Shown here in pieces: positions 51,299 through 60,517 of a stretch of DNA of 64,000 nucleotides. The DNA comes from Streptomyces varsoviensis (GTDB lineage Bacteria; Actinomycetota; Actinomycetes; Streptomycetales; Streptomycetaceae), in assembly GCF_000718635.1 (NCBI RefSeq), contig NZ_JOBF01000033.1, positions 1-64,000 on the forward strand, in the 5' to 3' direction. Made by a program: the position numbers and the translations under genes. Position 1 is the stretch's first letter. Each line of letters opens with the position of its first letter. The notes below the pieces were generated by a model. That model saw only the letters and a program-made list of their open reading frames with translations, did no database searches and had not been told where the DNA came from.

Positions 51299-51480
51299 GG
51301 GCGCTCCTCGGTTCCGTCCGTCGACGCGGCTCGTCGACAAGGGCAGGTGAATCGACCATACGACATGGGTTCGAGGGCCACTCAGTTCGGTTTCGGGGCC
51401 GCTCGGGCGTTGCCTCGTGACCGTTCCCGGCCCGATGATGTCCGGACCTGTCGGCGTTGCGGTGCTCGATTGGGGGCTCA

Positions 51481-53592
51481 GTGATCGAGGTCGGCGGAAA
51501 CGGTCGGTTATGGCTGCTGTCCGGCGTCCGGAGCGGCTACGCGCTGCGCCTCACCGAGGACGACGAGCTGCTGCACCTCCACTGGGGGCCGCGGATCACC
51601 GTCGAGGACGCCCAGGCCCTCGCCGCAGAGAAGATCCCCGCCGCGCGCGGATTCGAATCGCCGCTCGACGGGCGCGAGGAATACCCGGTGGAGGGGGGCC
51701 CGCGCTTCACGCGCCCCGCCCTGTCCGTACGCGCCGACGGCGTACGCGGCACCGAGTGGGCCTTCGGCGGCTGGGAGGCCGACCCCGAGGAGCTGCGGCT
51801 GCGCTTCCACGACCGGCTGCACCACCTCGCCCTCACGCTGCACTACCGGATGCGCGCCGGCTCGGACGTCGTCGAGCGCCGGGTCACCCTCACCCACGCC
51901 CGTACCCGCGCGCGCGACGGCGTCCCCCTGGAGCTGCTGCGCGCCGACTCCGCCGCCTGGTCGCTGCCCGCGCGCGACGGCTGGCGCCTGTCCCACCTGC
52001 ACGGCCGGTGGGGCGCCGAGAGCCGCCTGGTCCGCGCCGCCCTCACCCCCGGCGAACAGCTCATCGGCAGCCGCCGCGGCCACACCGGCCACGCCCACCT
52101 GCCCTGGATCGCCCTCGACGCGGGCGACGCGGGGGAGGAGAGCGGCGAGGTGTACGGGTGCGCGCTCGGCTGGTCCGGGTCCTGGCGGATCGCCGTGCAG
52201 TCGCTGCCCGACGGGTCGGTGCAGGCGGTCGGCGGCGCCGGGCACGACGACTCCGGCCTGCTGCTGCTCGCGCCCGGCGACTCCTGGACCACCCCCGTCT
52301 TCGCCGGGCTGTGGACCGAGGGCGGCTTCGGGGCCGCGAGCCGCGCCTGGCACGCCTGGCAGCGCCGCCACATCATCCCCGCCGCCGAGCGGCACCGGCC
52401 GGTGCTCTACAACTCCTGGGAGGCCACCGGCTTCCGCGTCGACGAGCGGCAGCAGCGCGAACTGGCCGTCAAGGCGGCCGCCTTGGGAGTGGAGCTGTTC
52501 GTCGTGGACGACGGCTGGTTCGGGGCGCGCACCCACGACGCGGCCGGCCTCGGCGACTGGACGCCCAACCCCGACCGCTTCCCCGGAGGGTTGCGGCCGC
52601 TCGCGGACGAAGTGCACCGCCTCGGCATGGAGTTCGGCGTCTGGGTCGAGCCGGAGATGGTCAACCCCGACAGCGACCTCTACCGCGCGCACCCCGACTG
52701 GGCGCAGCACCACGAGGGCCGCCGCCGCACCGAGTTCCGCAACCAGCTCGTGCTCAACCTCGCCCGCGACGACGTCCGCGCCCACCTGTGGGAACGGCTC
52801 GACAGCTTGCTGCGCGGCGCGCCCGTCGACTACCTCAAGTGGGACTTCAACCGCTCCTTCACCGACGCCGGCTGGCCCGGCGACCCGTACCCGCGGCGGC
52901 TGTGGACCGCCCACGTCGAGGGCGTGTACGGGCTCCTGGACCGGCTCCGCGCCGCCCACCCGCACGTGGCCGTCGAGGCCTGCTCCGGGGGCGGCGGGCG
53001 CGTCGACCTGGCCATGGCGGCCCGTACGGACCAGATGTGGACTTCCGACAACACCGACCCCGTCGATCGGCTCGCCATCCAGCACGGTTTCAGCCAGCTC
53101 CACCCGGCCCGGATCATGGCGGCCTGGGTCACCGACAGCCCCAACGAGCAGATGAACGGGCGGTTCAGCCCGCTCGGCTTCCGCTTCGTGAGCGCCATGG
53201 CGGGCGTGCTGGGCGTGGGCGGCGACCTCACGCGGTGGAGCGCCGCGGAACTGGACGAGGCGCGGCGCTGGATCGAGCGGTACAAGCGGATCCGCCCGCT
53301 GGTGCAGGGCGGCGACCTCTACCGGCTGCGACCGCCCGGCGACGGGCTCACCGCCGTCCAGTACGTACGCGGCGACGAGAGCGCCGTGCTCGCCTGGCTG
53401 CCGGCCCAGCGGTACGGCGAGGAACCGCCGCCGCTGCGGCTGTGCGGCCTCGATCCGGCGGCCCGCTACACGGACCTGGACCGCGGCGGGACGCACCGCG
53501 GAGCGGTCCTCACCCACCGCGGGCTGCGCACCGGGCTCAGTGGCGACCTGGCCGCTGATGTATTCCACCTTCGCCGCATTACTGGAGAATGA
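51481..53592 (+). CDS. alpha-galactosidase, GH36
   Basis: This 703-residue cytoplasmic glycosidase of family GH36 has the full set of signatures. There is a beta-sandwich N-terminal domain, then WEATGFRVDE, FVVDDGWFG (about residue 340), GVWVEPEMVNPDSDLY (about 387), the nucleophile Asp in YLKWDFNR (about 450), CSGGGGRVDL (about 502), and the acid/base Asp in MWTSDNTDPVDRL (about 520). It hydrolyses alpha-1,6-galactosides such as melibiose or raffinose. GTG 51481 has GGGGG upstream; an alternative GTG lies at 51457. No transporter or LacI-type regulator is adjacent, which is unusual for a sugar-utilisation gene. Confidence 0.92.
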   Translation: MIEVGGNGRLWLLSGVRSGYALRLTEDDELLHLHWGPRITVEDAQALAAEKIPAARGFESPLDGREEYPVEGGPRFTRPALSVRADGVRGTEWAFGGWEADPEELRLRFHDRLHHLALTLHYRMRAGSDVVERRVTLTHARTRARDGVPLELLRADSAAWSLPARDGWRLSHLHGRWGAESRLVRAALTPGEQLIGSRRGHTGHAHLPWIALDAGDAGEESGEVYGCALGWSGSWRIAVQSLPDGSVQAVGGAGHDDSGLLLLAPGDSWTTPVFAGLWTEGGFGAASRAWHAWQRRHIIPAAERHRPVLYNSWEATGFRVDERQQRELAVKAAALGVELFVVDDGWFGARTHDAAGLGDWTPNPDRFPGGLRPLADEVHRLGMEFGVWVEPEMVNPDSDLYRAHPDWAQHHEGRRRTEFRNQLVLNLARDDVRAHLWERLDSLLRGAPVDYLKWDFNRSFTDAGWPGDPYPRRLWTAHVEGVYGLLDRLRAAHPHVAVEACSGGGGRVDLAMAARTDQMWTSDNTDPVDRLAIQHGFSQLHPARIMAAWVTDSPNEQMNGRFSPLGFRFVSAMAGVLGVGGDLTRWSAAELDEARRWIERYKRIRPLVQGGDLYRLRPPGDGLTAVQYVRGDESAVLAWLPAQRYGEEPPPLRLCGLDPAARYTDLDRGGTHRGAVLTHRGLRTGLSGDLAADVFHLRRITGE

Positions 53593-53672
53593 TCGAGGTG
53601 GGATACATCACTGCACGTCAACCCCTGGTTACGGTGGCGTAGGTCACTGTCGGGGGTGAAAGATGGGGAGCC

Positions 53673-54494
53673 GTGGCAGAGGATTCGAAGACATTCAAGA
53701 GTGACGCAATCGGGTCGTACGCGGCCGTCGGGGACAGCTTCACCGAAGGCGTCGGCGACCCCGGGCCCGACGACACCTTCGTCGGCTGGGCGGACCGGCT
53801 CGCCGTGCTCCTCTCCGACCAGCGCGCGGACTCGCAGGCCGAGCGGGGCCCGGAGGCTCCCGCGGGCTTCCGCTACGCCAACCTCGCGGTCCGCGGCCGG
53901 CTCCTCGACCAGATCGTCGCCGAGCAGGTGCCGCGCGCCATCGAGCTCGGCCCCGACCTGGTGACGTTCTGCGCCGGCGGCAACGACATCCTGCGCCCCG
54001 GCAGCGACCCCGACGATGTCGCGGAGCGCTACGAGGCCGCCGTCGCCGACCTCACGTCCGCCGTCGGCACCGTGCTGCTGTGCACGGGCTTCGACACCCG
54101 CGGCATCCCCGTCCTGCGCCACCTGCGCGGCAAGATCGCCACGTACACCGCGCACGTACGGGCCATCGCCGACCGGCACGACTGCCCGGTGCTCGACCTC
54201 TGGTCGCTGCGCTCGGTGCAGGACCGCCGCGCCTGGAGCGACGACCGGCTGCACCTGTCCCCCGACGGGCACACCCGCGTCGCGCTGCGCGCCGCGCAGG
54301 TGCTCGGCCTGGACGTGCCCGCCGACCCCGACCAGGCATGGCCGTCGGAGGAGCAGCGCTCACCCGCCGAGGTGCGCCGCGACAACATCCACTGGGCGCG
54401 CGAGTACCTGGTGCCCTGGATCGGCCGCCGGCTGCGCGGCGAGTCCTCGGGCGACCACGTCGAGCCCAAGCGCCCCGACCTGCTGCCGCTCTGA
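53673..54494 (+). CDS. SGNH/GDSL-family hydrolase
   Basis: This 273-residue cytosolic SGNH hydrolase has block I YAAVGDSFTEGVGDP (catalytic Ser about residue 22), block II with NLAVRG (Gly), block III GGNDILRP (Asn, about 103) and block V SDDRLHLSPDGHTRVA (Asp/His, about 188-193). There is no signal peptide, so an intracellular esterase or deacylase acting on small molecules is likely. GTG 53673 follows GGGGAG. A strong hairpin follows the stop. Confidence 0.9.
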   Translation: MAEDSKTFKSDAIGSYAAVGDSFTEGVGDPGPDDTFVGWADRLAVLLSDQRADSQAERGPEAPAGFRYANLAVRGRLLDQIVAEQVPRAIELGPDLVTFCAGGNDILRPGSDPDDVAERYEAAVADLTSAVGTVLLCTGFDTRGIPVLRHLRGKIATYTAHVRAIADRHDCPVLDLWSLRSVQDRRAWSDDRLHLSPDGHTRVALRAAQVLGLDVPADPDQAWPSEEQRSPAEVRRDNIHWAREYLVPWIGRRLRGESSGDHVEPKRPDLLPL

Positions 54495-54506
54495 CCCGCC
54501 GCTCCC

Positions 54507-54534
54507 GCCCGCCGCGCCGCCGAGCGCGGCGGGC
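54507..54534 (+). terminator. hairpin terminator after SGNH hydrolase
   Basis: A perfect 11-bp GC stem (GCCCGCCGCGC / GCGCGGCGGGC) with a 6-nt loop lies 12 bp after the stop. Confidence 0.75.
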
Positions 54535-54654
54535 GTCGGCGCGCGGAGAGCCCCGCGCCGGGTGCCGGTCGGCCCGCTCAGGGGAAGCGCCGGCCCGTAC
54601 GTACGCCTGGCAGCGCCCTCGGCGCGCTCAGCGTTTGAGCGCCGCGAAGGGCGA

Positions 54655-55113
54655 TCAGCACCCCGGGCGCGCGCCCGTCAGTACCGCCCACACGACGCGT
54701 CCCCGGCCGATCTCCCCGGGGCGCACGCCCCACGCGTCCGACACGGCGCCGACCAGCAGCAGGCCGCGCCCGCTCTCCTCGTCCGCGCCGCTGAGCCTGG
54801 CCCGCGGCTGGTCCGGGCCGTAGCCCTGGTCGGCGACCTCGACGTGCAGGCGGTCGCCGCTGACGCGCAGCCGGCAGCTCACCTTGTCGCTGTCGGTGTG
54901 CCGCACGGCGTTGGTGAAGAGCTCGGAGACCACCAATTCGGCGTCCTCGCACACCACTTGTGCCACGCCCCACTCGCCGAGCCGCGCGAGGACTCGTCTT
55001 CGCGCCTCGGCCACCGAGGTGTTCCGGGCCGGCAGGTGGAACGCGTCCTGCAGGTGCTGGACGGACGAACCGCCTCGGCGCCTTAACGAGACTGCGTCAT
55101 AGGAGTAGGCCAC
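54655..55113 (-). CDS. RsbW/SpoIIAB-like ATP-binding (anti-sigma-type) protein
   Basis: This single GHKL ATPase domain of about 152 residues has N-box ELFTNAVRHT, G1-box VADQGYGPDQ and G2-box GRGLLLV. It has no sensor domain, as in the many small anti-sigma-like kinases of Streptomyces. GTG 55113 fits the usual family start (AYSYDAVS); a longer frame begins at 55149. It is divergent from the WhiJ-like regulator, matching the recurrent Streptomyces cassette of XRE regulator, DUF397 protein and this ATPase. It likely tunes a regulator or sigma factor by binding or phosphorylation; the partner is unknown. Confidence 0.85.
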   Translation of the reverse strand: MAYSYDAVSLRRRGGSSVQHLQDAFHLPARNTSVAEARRRVLARLGEWGVAQVVCEDAELVVSELFTNAVRHTDSDKVSCRLRVSGDRLHVEVADQGYGPDQPRARLSGADEESGRGLLLVGAVSDAWGVRPGEIGRGRVVWAVLTGARPGC

Positions 55114-55250
55114 CCGGCAACTATGTGCGATGTGAGTCACGTGTGGCAAGGTTCAATCTGTAAATTGCAGAATCGCAAGCACAGACTGTTAGCTCAACCG
55201 GCTGCGTGACACACTGCTGGGCATATGACATCGGTTGGAGGGGATGGACA

Positions 55251-56117
55251 GTGGCGGACGCACGGCCGGTAGGCGCTCCGACCGTCCTTCGGGTCGTGCT
55301 GGGCAAGCGGTTGCAGGACCTGCGCGAGAAGGCCGGACTCAGCTACGAACAGGCGGGCAAGGCCCTCGACGTCACGCACGCGACCGTCCGCCGGATGGAG
55401 AAGGCCGAGGTCGGGCTCAAGATCCCGTACATCGAGAAGCTCCTGCGCATCTACGGGATAGACGACTCCGACGAGATCGAGAACTTCGTCGCGCTGGCCC
55501 GCGAGGCCAACCAGCCCGGCTGGTGGCACCGGTTCCGCGACGTGCTCCCCGACTGGTTCAGCGCGTTCGTCAGCCTGGAGGGTGAGGCCAACCTCATCCG
55601 CGCCTACGAACCCCACTACGTACCCGGGCTGCTGCAGACCGAGGGCTACGCCCGCGCGGTGCTGCGCGCCGGGATGCCGCACGCCGCCGACGCCGACATC
55701 GACCGCGGCGTGGCCGTCCGCATGGAGCGCCAGTCGCTCCTCACCCGCGAGAACGCGCCGCTGCTCTGGGTGGTCATGGACGAGACCGTCCTGCGCCGCC
55801 GCATCGGCGGCCCCGAGGTCATGCGCGAGCAGCTCGACCGGCTCATCGAGGCCACCGCCATGCCCAACGTACGGCTCCAGGTCATCCCGTTCGCGGCCGG
55901 ACCGCACCCGGCGATGTACGGGCCGTTCCACATCTTCCGGTTCCCGATCCAGGAACTGCCGGACATCGCCTACGCCGAGAACCTCGTCGGGGCCGTCTAC
56001 TTCGACCAGCGCGACGACGTCTCCACCCTGTTGGAGGCGCTCGACCGCATGTGCGCGCAGGCCGCGCCGGCACACACCACCGAGGCCTACCTGGGTGGCA
56101 TTCGTAAGGAGATCTGA
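55251..56117 (+). CDS. WhiJ-like XRE regulator with DUF5753 domain
   Basis: This 288-residue DNA-binding protein has an N-terminal XRE helix-turn-helix (LGKRLQDLREKAGLSYEQAGKAL... landmarks LREKAGLS and VTHATVRRMEKAE, residues about 18-70) and a C-terminal DUF5753 effector-like domain (YVPGLLQTEGYARAVL, about 125; VRLQVIPF and PFHIFRF later). GTG 55251 follows GGAGGGG; a longer frame from 55206 is less likely. It is paired 3 bp upstream of a DUF397 gene. This is the Streptomyces WhiJ/AbaA-type switch, in which the small partner modulates the regulator. A candidate promoter (TTGCAG and TTAGCT, about 18 bp apart) lies near 55165-55193. Confidence 0.9.
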   Translation: MADARPVGAPTVLRVVLGKRLQDLREKAGLSYEQAGKALDVTHATVRRMEKAEVGLKIPYIEKLLRIYGIDDSDEIENFVALAREANQPGWWHRFRDVLPDWFSAFVSLEGEANLIRAYEPHYVPGLLQTEGYARAVLRAGMPHAADADIDRGVAVRMERQSLLTRENAPLLWVVMDETVLRRRIGGPEVMREQLDRLIEATAMPNVRLQVIPFAAGPHPAMYGPFHIFRFPIQELPDIAYAENLVGAVYFDQRDDVSTLLEALDRMCAQAAPAHTTEAYLGGIRKEI

Positions 56118-56120
56118 ACC

Positions 56121-56378
56121 ATGGGTCGCATATACAACGGCATGCCCGCCAAGGACCTCGGGAGCGAGGGCTGGCACAAGCCGTGGAGCGGCGGCAACGG
56201 CGGAAGCTGTGTCGAGGCCATGCGGCTGCGCGACGGCAGGGTGGCCCTGCGTCAGTCGACGGACCCGGACGGGCCCGCGCTGATCTACACCCACCACGAG
56301 ATCCAGACATTCATCCAGGGCGCGAAGGCCGGCGAGGCCGACTTCCTGCTCGTGGGGCCGAGCATGAGCGGCGAGTGA
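56121..56378 (+). CDS. DUF397 small partner protein
   Basis: This 85-residue protein has the DUF397 pattern: a W.KP.WSGGNGGSCVE core (about 18-31), VALRQSTDPDGPALIY (about 43) and a terminal FIQGAKAGEADF. AAGGAG precedes the ATG. Proteins of this family nearly always sit next to a DUF5753 XRE regulator, as here, and appear to antagonise or tune it. Confidence 0.9.
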   Translation: MGRIYNGMPAKDLGSEGWHKPWSGGNGGSCVEAMRLRDGRVALRQSTDPDGPALIYTHHEIQTFIQGAKAGEADFLLVGPSMSGE

Positions 56379-56389
56379 GGGAGAGGCAC

Positions 56390-57196
56390 GTGAGCGAGCG
56401 CGGATTCTCGGCCGAGGAGCTGGACACCAGCAGACCTCACCCGGCCCGGATGTACGACTACTACCTCGGCGGCTGGGACAACTACCAGGTCGACCGCGAG
56501 GCGGCCGAACAGGTCATCAAGATCATCCCGGATGCGCGGCCCAGCGCCCGCGCCAACCGGGCCTTCCTGCGCCGCGCCGTCCGGGAGGTCGTGCGCGGCG
56601 GCATCCGGCAGATCATCGACATCGGCACGGGCATCCCCACCTCGCCCAACACCCACGAGGTGGCGCGCGAGGTGGCCCCCGACGTCCGGGTCGCCTACGT
56701 GGACAACGACCCGATCGTCTCCGTCCACGCGGGCGCGAAGCTCACCAACGCGGGCAACGCCGGGTTCGTGCTCGCCGACGTCCGGCAGCCGGAGGCGATC
56801 CTCGAACACCCCGTCATCCGGCGGCTCATCGACTTCGACGAGCCGGTGGCCCTCATGCTCGTCGCCGTCCTGCACTTCATCACGGACGCCGAGGACCCGG
56901 CCGGCATCGTCGCCACGCTCGGCGACGCCCTGCCCGACGGCAGCTACCTCATCCTCACCCACGGGACCGGCGACTTCCACCGGCACGTCGACGGCGACGC
57001 CGCCGACGCGTACAAGAACGCCACCGCCTCGCTGACCGTCCGCGGCTTCGAGGAGATCGTGCCCTTCTTCGACGGGTTCGACCTCCTCGACCCCGGCCTC
57101 GTACAGGCCCCGCTGTGGCGGCCGGACGGCGCGCCGCCCACCGTCGAGGAACTTTCCCGCGTCGCCTTCTACGGAGGGGTGGGCCAGAAGGGCTGA
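56390..57196 (+). CDS. SAM-dependent methyltransferase, DUF574/pfam04672 type
   Basis: This 268-residue protein starts with GTG 56390, 11 bp after the DUF397 gene. It has the family markers HPARMYDYYLGGWDNYQVDR (about residue 20), IIDIGTGIPTSPNTHE (SAM-binding loop, about 76) and YVDNDPIVSVHA (about 105). This large actinomycete family is usually annotated as methyltransferase, with unknown substrates. It is frequently found in the WhiJ-like neighbourhood. The 3' end overlaps the convergent radical SAM gene by 28 bp. Confidence 0.85.
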   Translation: MSERGFSAEELDTSRPHPARMYDYYLGGWDNYQVDREAAEQVIKIIPDARPSARANRAFLRRAVREVVRGGIRQIIDIGTGIPTSPNTHEVAREVAPDVRVAYVDNDPIVSVHAGAKLTNAGNAGFVLADVRQPEAILEHPVIRRLIDFDEPVALMLVAVLHFITDAEDPAGIVATLGDALPDGSYLILTHGTGDFHRHVDGDAADAYKNATASLTVRGFEEIVPFFDGFDLLDPGLVQAPLWRPDGAPPTVEELSRVAFYGGVGQKG

Positions 57197-58077
57197 GCCG
57201 GTACGCGCTCCAGCACGCCGCCCGCGAACACGTCGTACAGGGGCAGCGACTCCAGGTGCACATAGCCGATGTGGCAGTCGCAGACGGCGAGCGGGCAGGG
57301 GCGCGGGCGCAGCGCCGCGCGGTACGAGCCGTCGTAGAGGTTGCCCAGCTCGGCGCGGACGAAATGGCAGCGGCGCACCGTGCCGTCGCCGTCCACCGAG
57401 ACGACCGACTCGCCCGTACGGCACGGCAGTCCGCGGCTGGTGTGCGGATGGCGGCTGTACGGGAAGAGCGGGTCGAGCGCCGTCCACCGGGCGGCCTCGG
57501 CGTCCGGGTAGACGTGCCCCTCGGCCGCGTTGACCCACAGATAGACGTGGCCGGGGAGGTCGGCGCGCAGCCTGCGGGCATCGTCCAGATGCTCGGGGAG
57601 GCCGACCACCCCGACGCTGAAGCGCACGCCGAGCGCCGTCAACTCCCGGGTCCGGTCCAGGAATCGGCCGTACGGGGTCTGGCCCGGATGGTACGTGCAC
57701 CACAGCGCGACGCGGTCCGTGTCGGCGTCGGCGAGCCAGCCGGTGCGGCAGCTCAGATTGGTCTGGATCGCCACCCGGCGAAGGTGCGGCAGCCGGCTCA
57801 ACTCGACCAGCGCGCGCCGGTACCAGGACCGGACCAGGCCCTCGCCCCACGGGGTGAAGAGGACCGACAGCCGGTCCTCGCGCCGCTCGGCGGCCCAGCC
57901 GGTGAAGCGCTCCAGCGCGGCGCGGTCGGCCCGCAGCGCCGCCGTGCTGTCGCGGCGCTTGGCGAACGGGCAGTACGGGCAGTCGTAGTCGCACGACGCG
58001 AGCGGCCCCCGGTACAGGAGCGTCAGATCCCGCCCGCCGCCCGGAGCGTGAGGGGGAGTCATATGACGTGTGCTCAT
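57169..58077 (-). CDS. STM4011-family radical SAM protein
   Basis: This 302-residue radical SAM enzyme has the cluster motif CDYDCPYC (about residue 29). The barrel follows with VLFTPWGEGL and AIQTNLSC segments, and a Cys-rich C-terminus (LPCRTGE, VRRCHFVRAELGNLY, CPLAVCDCHIGYVHL), suggesting an extra iron-sulfur site of SPASM-like character. It is the last gene of a five-gene minus-strand operon whose members correspond one by one to the uncharacterised STM4015-STM4011 families. ATG 58077 lies 11 bp after the previous gene. The substrate is unknown. The barrel and extra cysteines suggest chemistry on a peptide or complex small molecule. Confidence 0.85.
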   Translation of the reverse strand: MSTRHMTPPHAPGGGRDLTLLYRGPLASCDYDCPYCPFAKRRDSTAALRADRAALERFTGWAAERREDRLSVLFTPWGEGLVRSWYRRALVELSRLPHLRRVAIQTNLSCRTGWLADADTDRVALWCTYHPGQTPYGRFLDRTRELTALGVRFSVGVVGLPEHLDDARRLRADLPGHVYLWVNAAEGHVYPDAEAARWTALDPLFPYSRHPHTSRGLPCRTGESVVSVDGDGTVRRCHFVRAELGNLYDGSYRAALRPRPCPLAVCDCHIGYVHLESLPLYDVFAGGVLERVPAQPFWPTPP

Positions 58078-58088
58078 GTGAGGGCCGA

Positions 58089-59534
58089 TCACTTGAGGTC
58101 GTAGTCGGCCATCGCGGCGCGCACCGCCGGCGAGAACAGCTCGGGCCCGAGCGCGTCCGAGTGCGCCAGCCCCTCCGGCGAGAGCCGCAGCAGCTCCGGG
58201 GCGGCCGACGCGTCGAGCCAGCCGCGCGCCGCGAACCGCGCCAGCTCGGCGGGGAAGTCGGCCTCCGCGTCCGTGCCGAAACGGGCCCGGTACTCGGCGA
58301 GCGACGCGCCCTCCGCCTGGAGCAGCGACTGGAGGAGATGGCGGCGGCGCGGCTCGTCGCCGGACATCCGGTGGCCCACCTCGGCGCGGGCGAACTCTTC
58401 CGCCGGCCGCGCGACGTAGTCGTCGACGATGGCGCGGATCTGCCGCATGTCCACGGCGTAGTCGAAGGAGTAGTGGACGGACGACGTGTAGGAGCGGGCC
58501 CCGCAGCCCAGCCCGACCATCCCGTCCGTCTGGCACGCGTGGTCCCCCTGACCGGTGGGGACGCCCGCGCCCGGCGCGTCGGCGCGCCGGAACATCCGCA
58601 TCGAGACCTGCTCGTAGCCCTCGCCCAGCAGATGGTCGCGGCCCTGCCGGTACAGCCGCAGCCGCCGCTCGTCCCACTCGGCGTCCGCCGCCGGCCCGGC
58701 GGGCCCCTGGCGGCCCAGCCCGGTCAGCGGACGCACGTACAGCGGGTAGAGGTACAGCTCCTCCGGCCGCCAGGCGAGCGCGGCGTCCAGTGAGCGCCGC
58801 CAACTGTCCGCGGTCTGCCCGTCGATGCCGTAGATCAGATCGATGTTCAGGACCGGGATGCCGGCCGCCCGGACGCGGCCGAGCGCCGCCTCCACGTCGG
58901 CGCGGCGCTGCGGGCGCACCGCCGCCCGCGCCTCGGCGTCCACGAAGCTCTGCACCCCGAGGCTCAGCCGGGTGGTGCCGCGCTCGGCGAGCACCGCGAG
59001 CCGGTCGGCGGTCGCCGTCGCCGGGGACGCCTCCACCGACAGCGGCACCGCCCGCAGGTCCGCGCCCATGCGCCGCTCGGCTATGTCGCACAGCCGCGTC
59101 AGCTCGGCGGCGGTGAGGAAGGTGGGGGTGCCGCCGCCGAACGCGGCGGTCGCGAACCGCGCCCCGCCGTCCAGCGCGGCGCGCACCGCGCCCGCCTGGC
59201 GCTCCAGCGCGTCGAGGTAGGCGGTGGTCAGGCCGTCCGGGGCGCCGATGCGCGTGAAGAGGTTGCAGAAGCCGCAGCGCACCTCGCAGAACGGTATGTG
59301 CAGATAGAGCGAGAGGGCCCGCTGGTCCTCGCCCGCCCACAGCTCGCCGAGCGCGGGCCGGGGGCGCAGCGGCCGGTAGGCGGTCTTGTGCGGGTAGGCG
59401 TAGACGTAGCTCTGGTACGGGCGTACGGACGCGGCCGTCTCCGCGGCGGTCATCGTGCCAGTCGCTCCTGCCGCGCTCGCGGTGCCAGCCGTGCCTGCCG
59501 CGCCCGCCGTGTCTGTCGTGGTCGTCGTGCTCAT
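58089..59534 (-). CDS. STM4012-family radical SAM protein (coproporphyrinogen-oxidase-like)
   Basis: This 481-residue HemN/HemW-like radical SAM protein has HIPFCEVRCGFCNLF (about residue 88) as [4Fe-4S]/SAM site, FGGGTPTFLT (about 135), VEASPATAT (about 167), LSLGVQSF (about 187) and LIYGIDGQT (about 223). The first 30 residues are a Thr/Ala/Gly-rich low-complexity lead. Despite the resemblance to coproporphyrinogen dehydrogenase, it sits with four STM401x genes and not with heme genes. The start ATG overlaps the stop of the preceding gene (ATGA, 59531-59534). Its substrate is unknown. Confidence 0.88.
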   Translation of the reverse strand: MSTTTTTDTAGAAGTAGTASAAGATGTMTAAETAASVRPYQSYVYAYPHKTAYRPLRPRPALGELWAGEDQRALSLYLHIPFCEVRCGFCNLFTRIGAPDGLTTAYLDALERQAGAVRAALDGGARFATAAFGGGTPTFLTAAELTRLCDIAERRMGADLRAVPLSVEASPATATADRLAVLAERGTTRLSLGVQSFVDAEARAAVRPQRRADVEAALGRVRAAGIPVLNIDLIYGIDGQTADSWRRSLDAALAWRPEELYLYPLYVRPLTGLGRQGPAGPAADAEWDERRLRLYRQGRDHLLGEGYEQVSMRMFRRADAPGAGVPTGQGDHACQTDGMVGLGCGARSYTSSVHYSFDYAVDMRQIRAIVDDYVARPAEEFARAEVGHRMSGDEPRRRHLLQSLLQAEGASLAEYRARFGTDAEADFPAELARFAARGWLDASAAPELLRLSPEGLAHSDALGPELFSPAVRAAMADYDLK

Positions 59535-60436
59535 CGGGCCTCTTCGGATATGGGGGGTTCGAGGAAGAAGTGGGCGTAGGGGACGGTCCAGACGGCCTCG
59601 TGGCCGAGCCGGTGGCCCGTGTAGCCGCCGTCCCCGTACGCGGTGCCGTGGTCGGAGCAGACGATCGCGAAGCACCGGCGGCGACGGCTCGCGGCGGCGA
59701 AGAGCCGCCCGATGTGCCGGTCGACGTACTCCAGGGCGGCGGCGTGCGTCGCCCGCGAGTCGCCCGCCTCGCGGGTCGCGCCGGGCAGATGGAACCAGTT
59801 GGGCTGGTGCAGCGCCGACACGTTCACGAAGAGGAACAGCCGCCGCTCTGCGGGGAGATCGGCCACCACCCGTTCCGCGCACTCGACCTGCGCCTCGAAC
59901 GACCGGGGCGAGGGGACGCCGAACTCCGGCTCCCAGTGGCTCTCCTGGAACAGTCCCGGCAGCACACCGCCGAGCGCCCCCTGCTTGTTGAAGAAGCCGA
60001 CCCCGCCCACGCACACCGTGCGGTACCCGGCCGCCGCCAGGCCGGAGACCAGGTCCGGGGTGTCGAAGACGTACGTGGCCGGGGCGGTGGACTCGCTGCC
60101 CGCGAACCGGGCCGCGAACAGCCGCTCGTGCGGCCCGGGGGCGGCGGGCGTGGGCAGGAAGCCCGCGAACATCGCCTGGTGCGACGCGTAGGTGAAGTTC
60201 CCCGGCGCGTGCCGCTCCTCCCAGCGCCCGCCCGGCAGATGGCGCGCGAGATGGGGTATCCGTCCGGCGGCCGCCAACTCGGCGGCCACGTCGTAGCGCA
60301 GCGTGTCGAGCGTGACGAACAGCAGGTCGTCGCTGCCCACGACCTCGTTCATATCGGGGTTCACGCCGGAGGGCGCGCCGGGTTCGGGACCGGCGGGCGC
60401 CCGGTTCGGCGGGGGCGTGGACGGCGGCGTGGGCAT
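59531..60436 (-). CDS. STM4013-family hydrolase, alkaline phosphatase/sulfatase fold
   Basis: This 301-residue member of the alkaline phosphatase superfamily has the metal site DTLRYD (about residue 43), NFTYASHQAMFAGFLP (nucleophile Thr/Ser region, about 80), a central VNVSALHQPN strand (about 198) and the second metal site CSDHGTAYGDGGYTGH (about 262). There is no signal peptide, so it acts in the cytoplasm, unlike most sulfatases. ATG 60436 has AGGAG upstream. It is translationally coupled to the downstream radical SAM gene. The reaction (phosphoryl, sulfuryl or phosphonate transfer) is unknown. Confidence 0.85.
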   Translation of the reverse strand: MPTPPSTPPPNRAPAGPEPGAPSGVNPDMNEVVGSDDLLFVTLDTLRYDVAAELAAAGRIPHLARHLPGGRWEERHAPGNFTYASHQAMFAGFLPTPAAPGPHERLFAARFAGSESTAPATYVFDTPDLVSGLAAAGYRTVCVGGVGFFNKQGALGGVLPGLFQESHWEPEFGVPSPRSFEAQVECAERVVADLPAERRLFLFVNVSALHQPNWFHLPGATREAGDSRATHAAALEYVDRHIGRLFAAASRRRRCFAIVCSDHGTAYGDGGYTGHRLGHEAVWTVPYAHFFLEPPISEEAR

Positions 60437-60466
60437 GGTGCTCCTGGTACGGGTCGTGCCGCATGG

Positions 60467-60511
60467 GCTGGATGTACTGGATGTGCTGGATGTTCTGCAT
60501 GGGCTGGGTGT
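60467..60511 (-). repeat. 9-bp tandem repeat between STM4014 and STM4013 genes
   Basis: Five head-to-tail imperfect copies of GCTGGATGT (plus-strand reading) fill most of the 81-bp gap. This is the only non-overlapping joint between members 4015 and 4012 of the operon. It may modulate translation or be neutral slippage. Confidence 0.65.
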
Positions 60512-60517
60512 GCTCGG

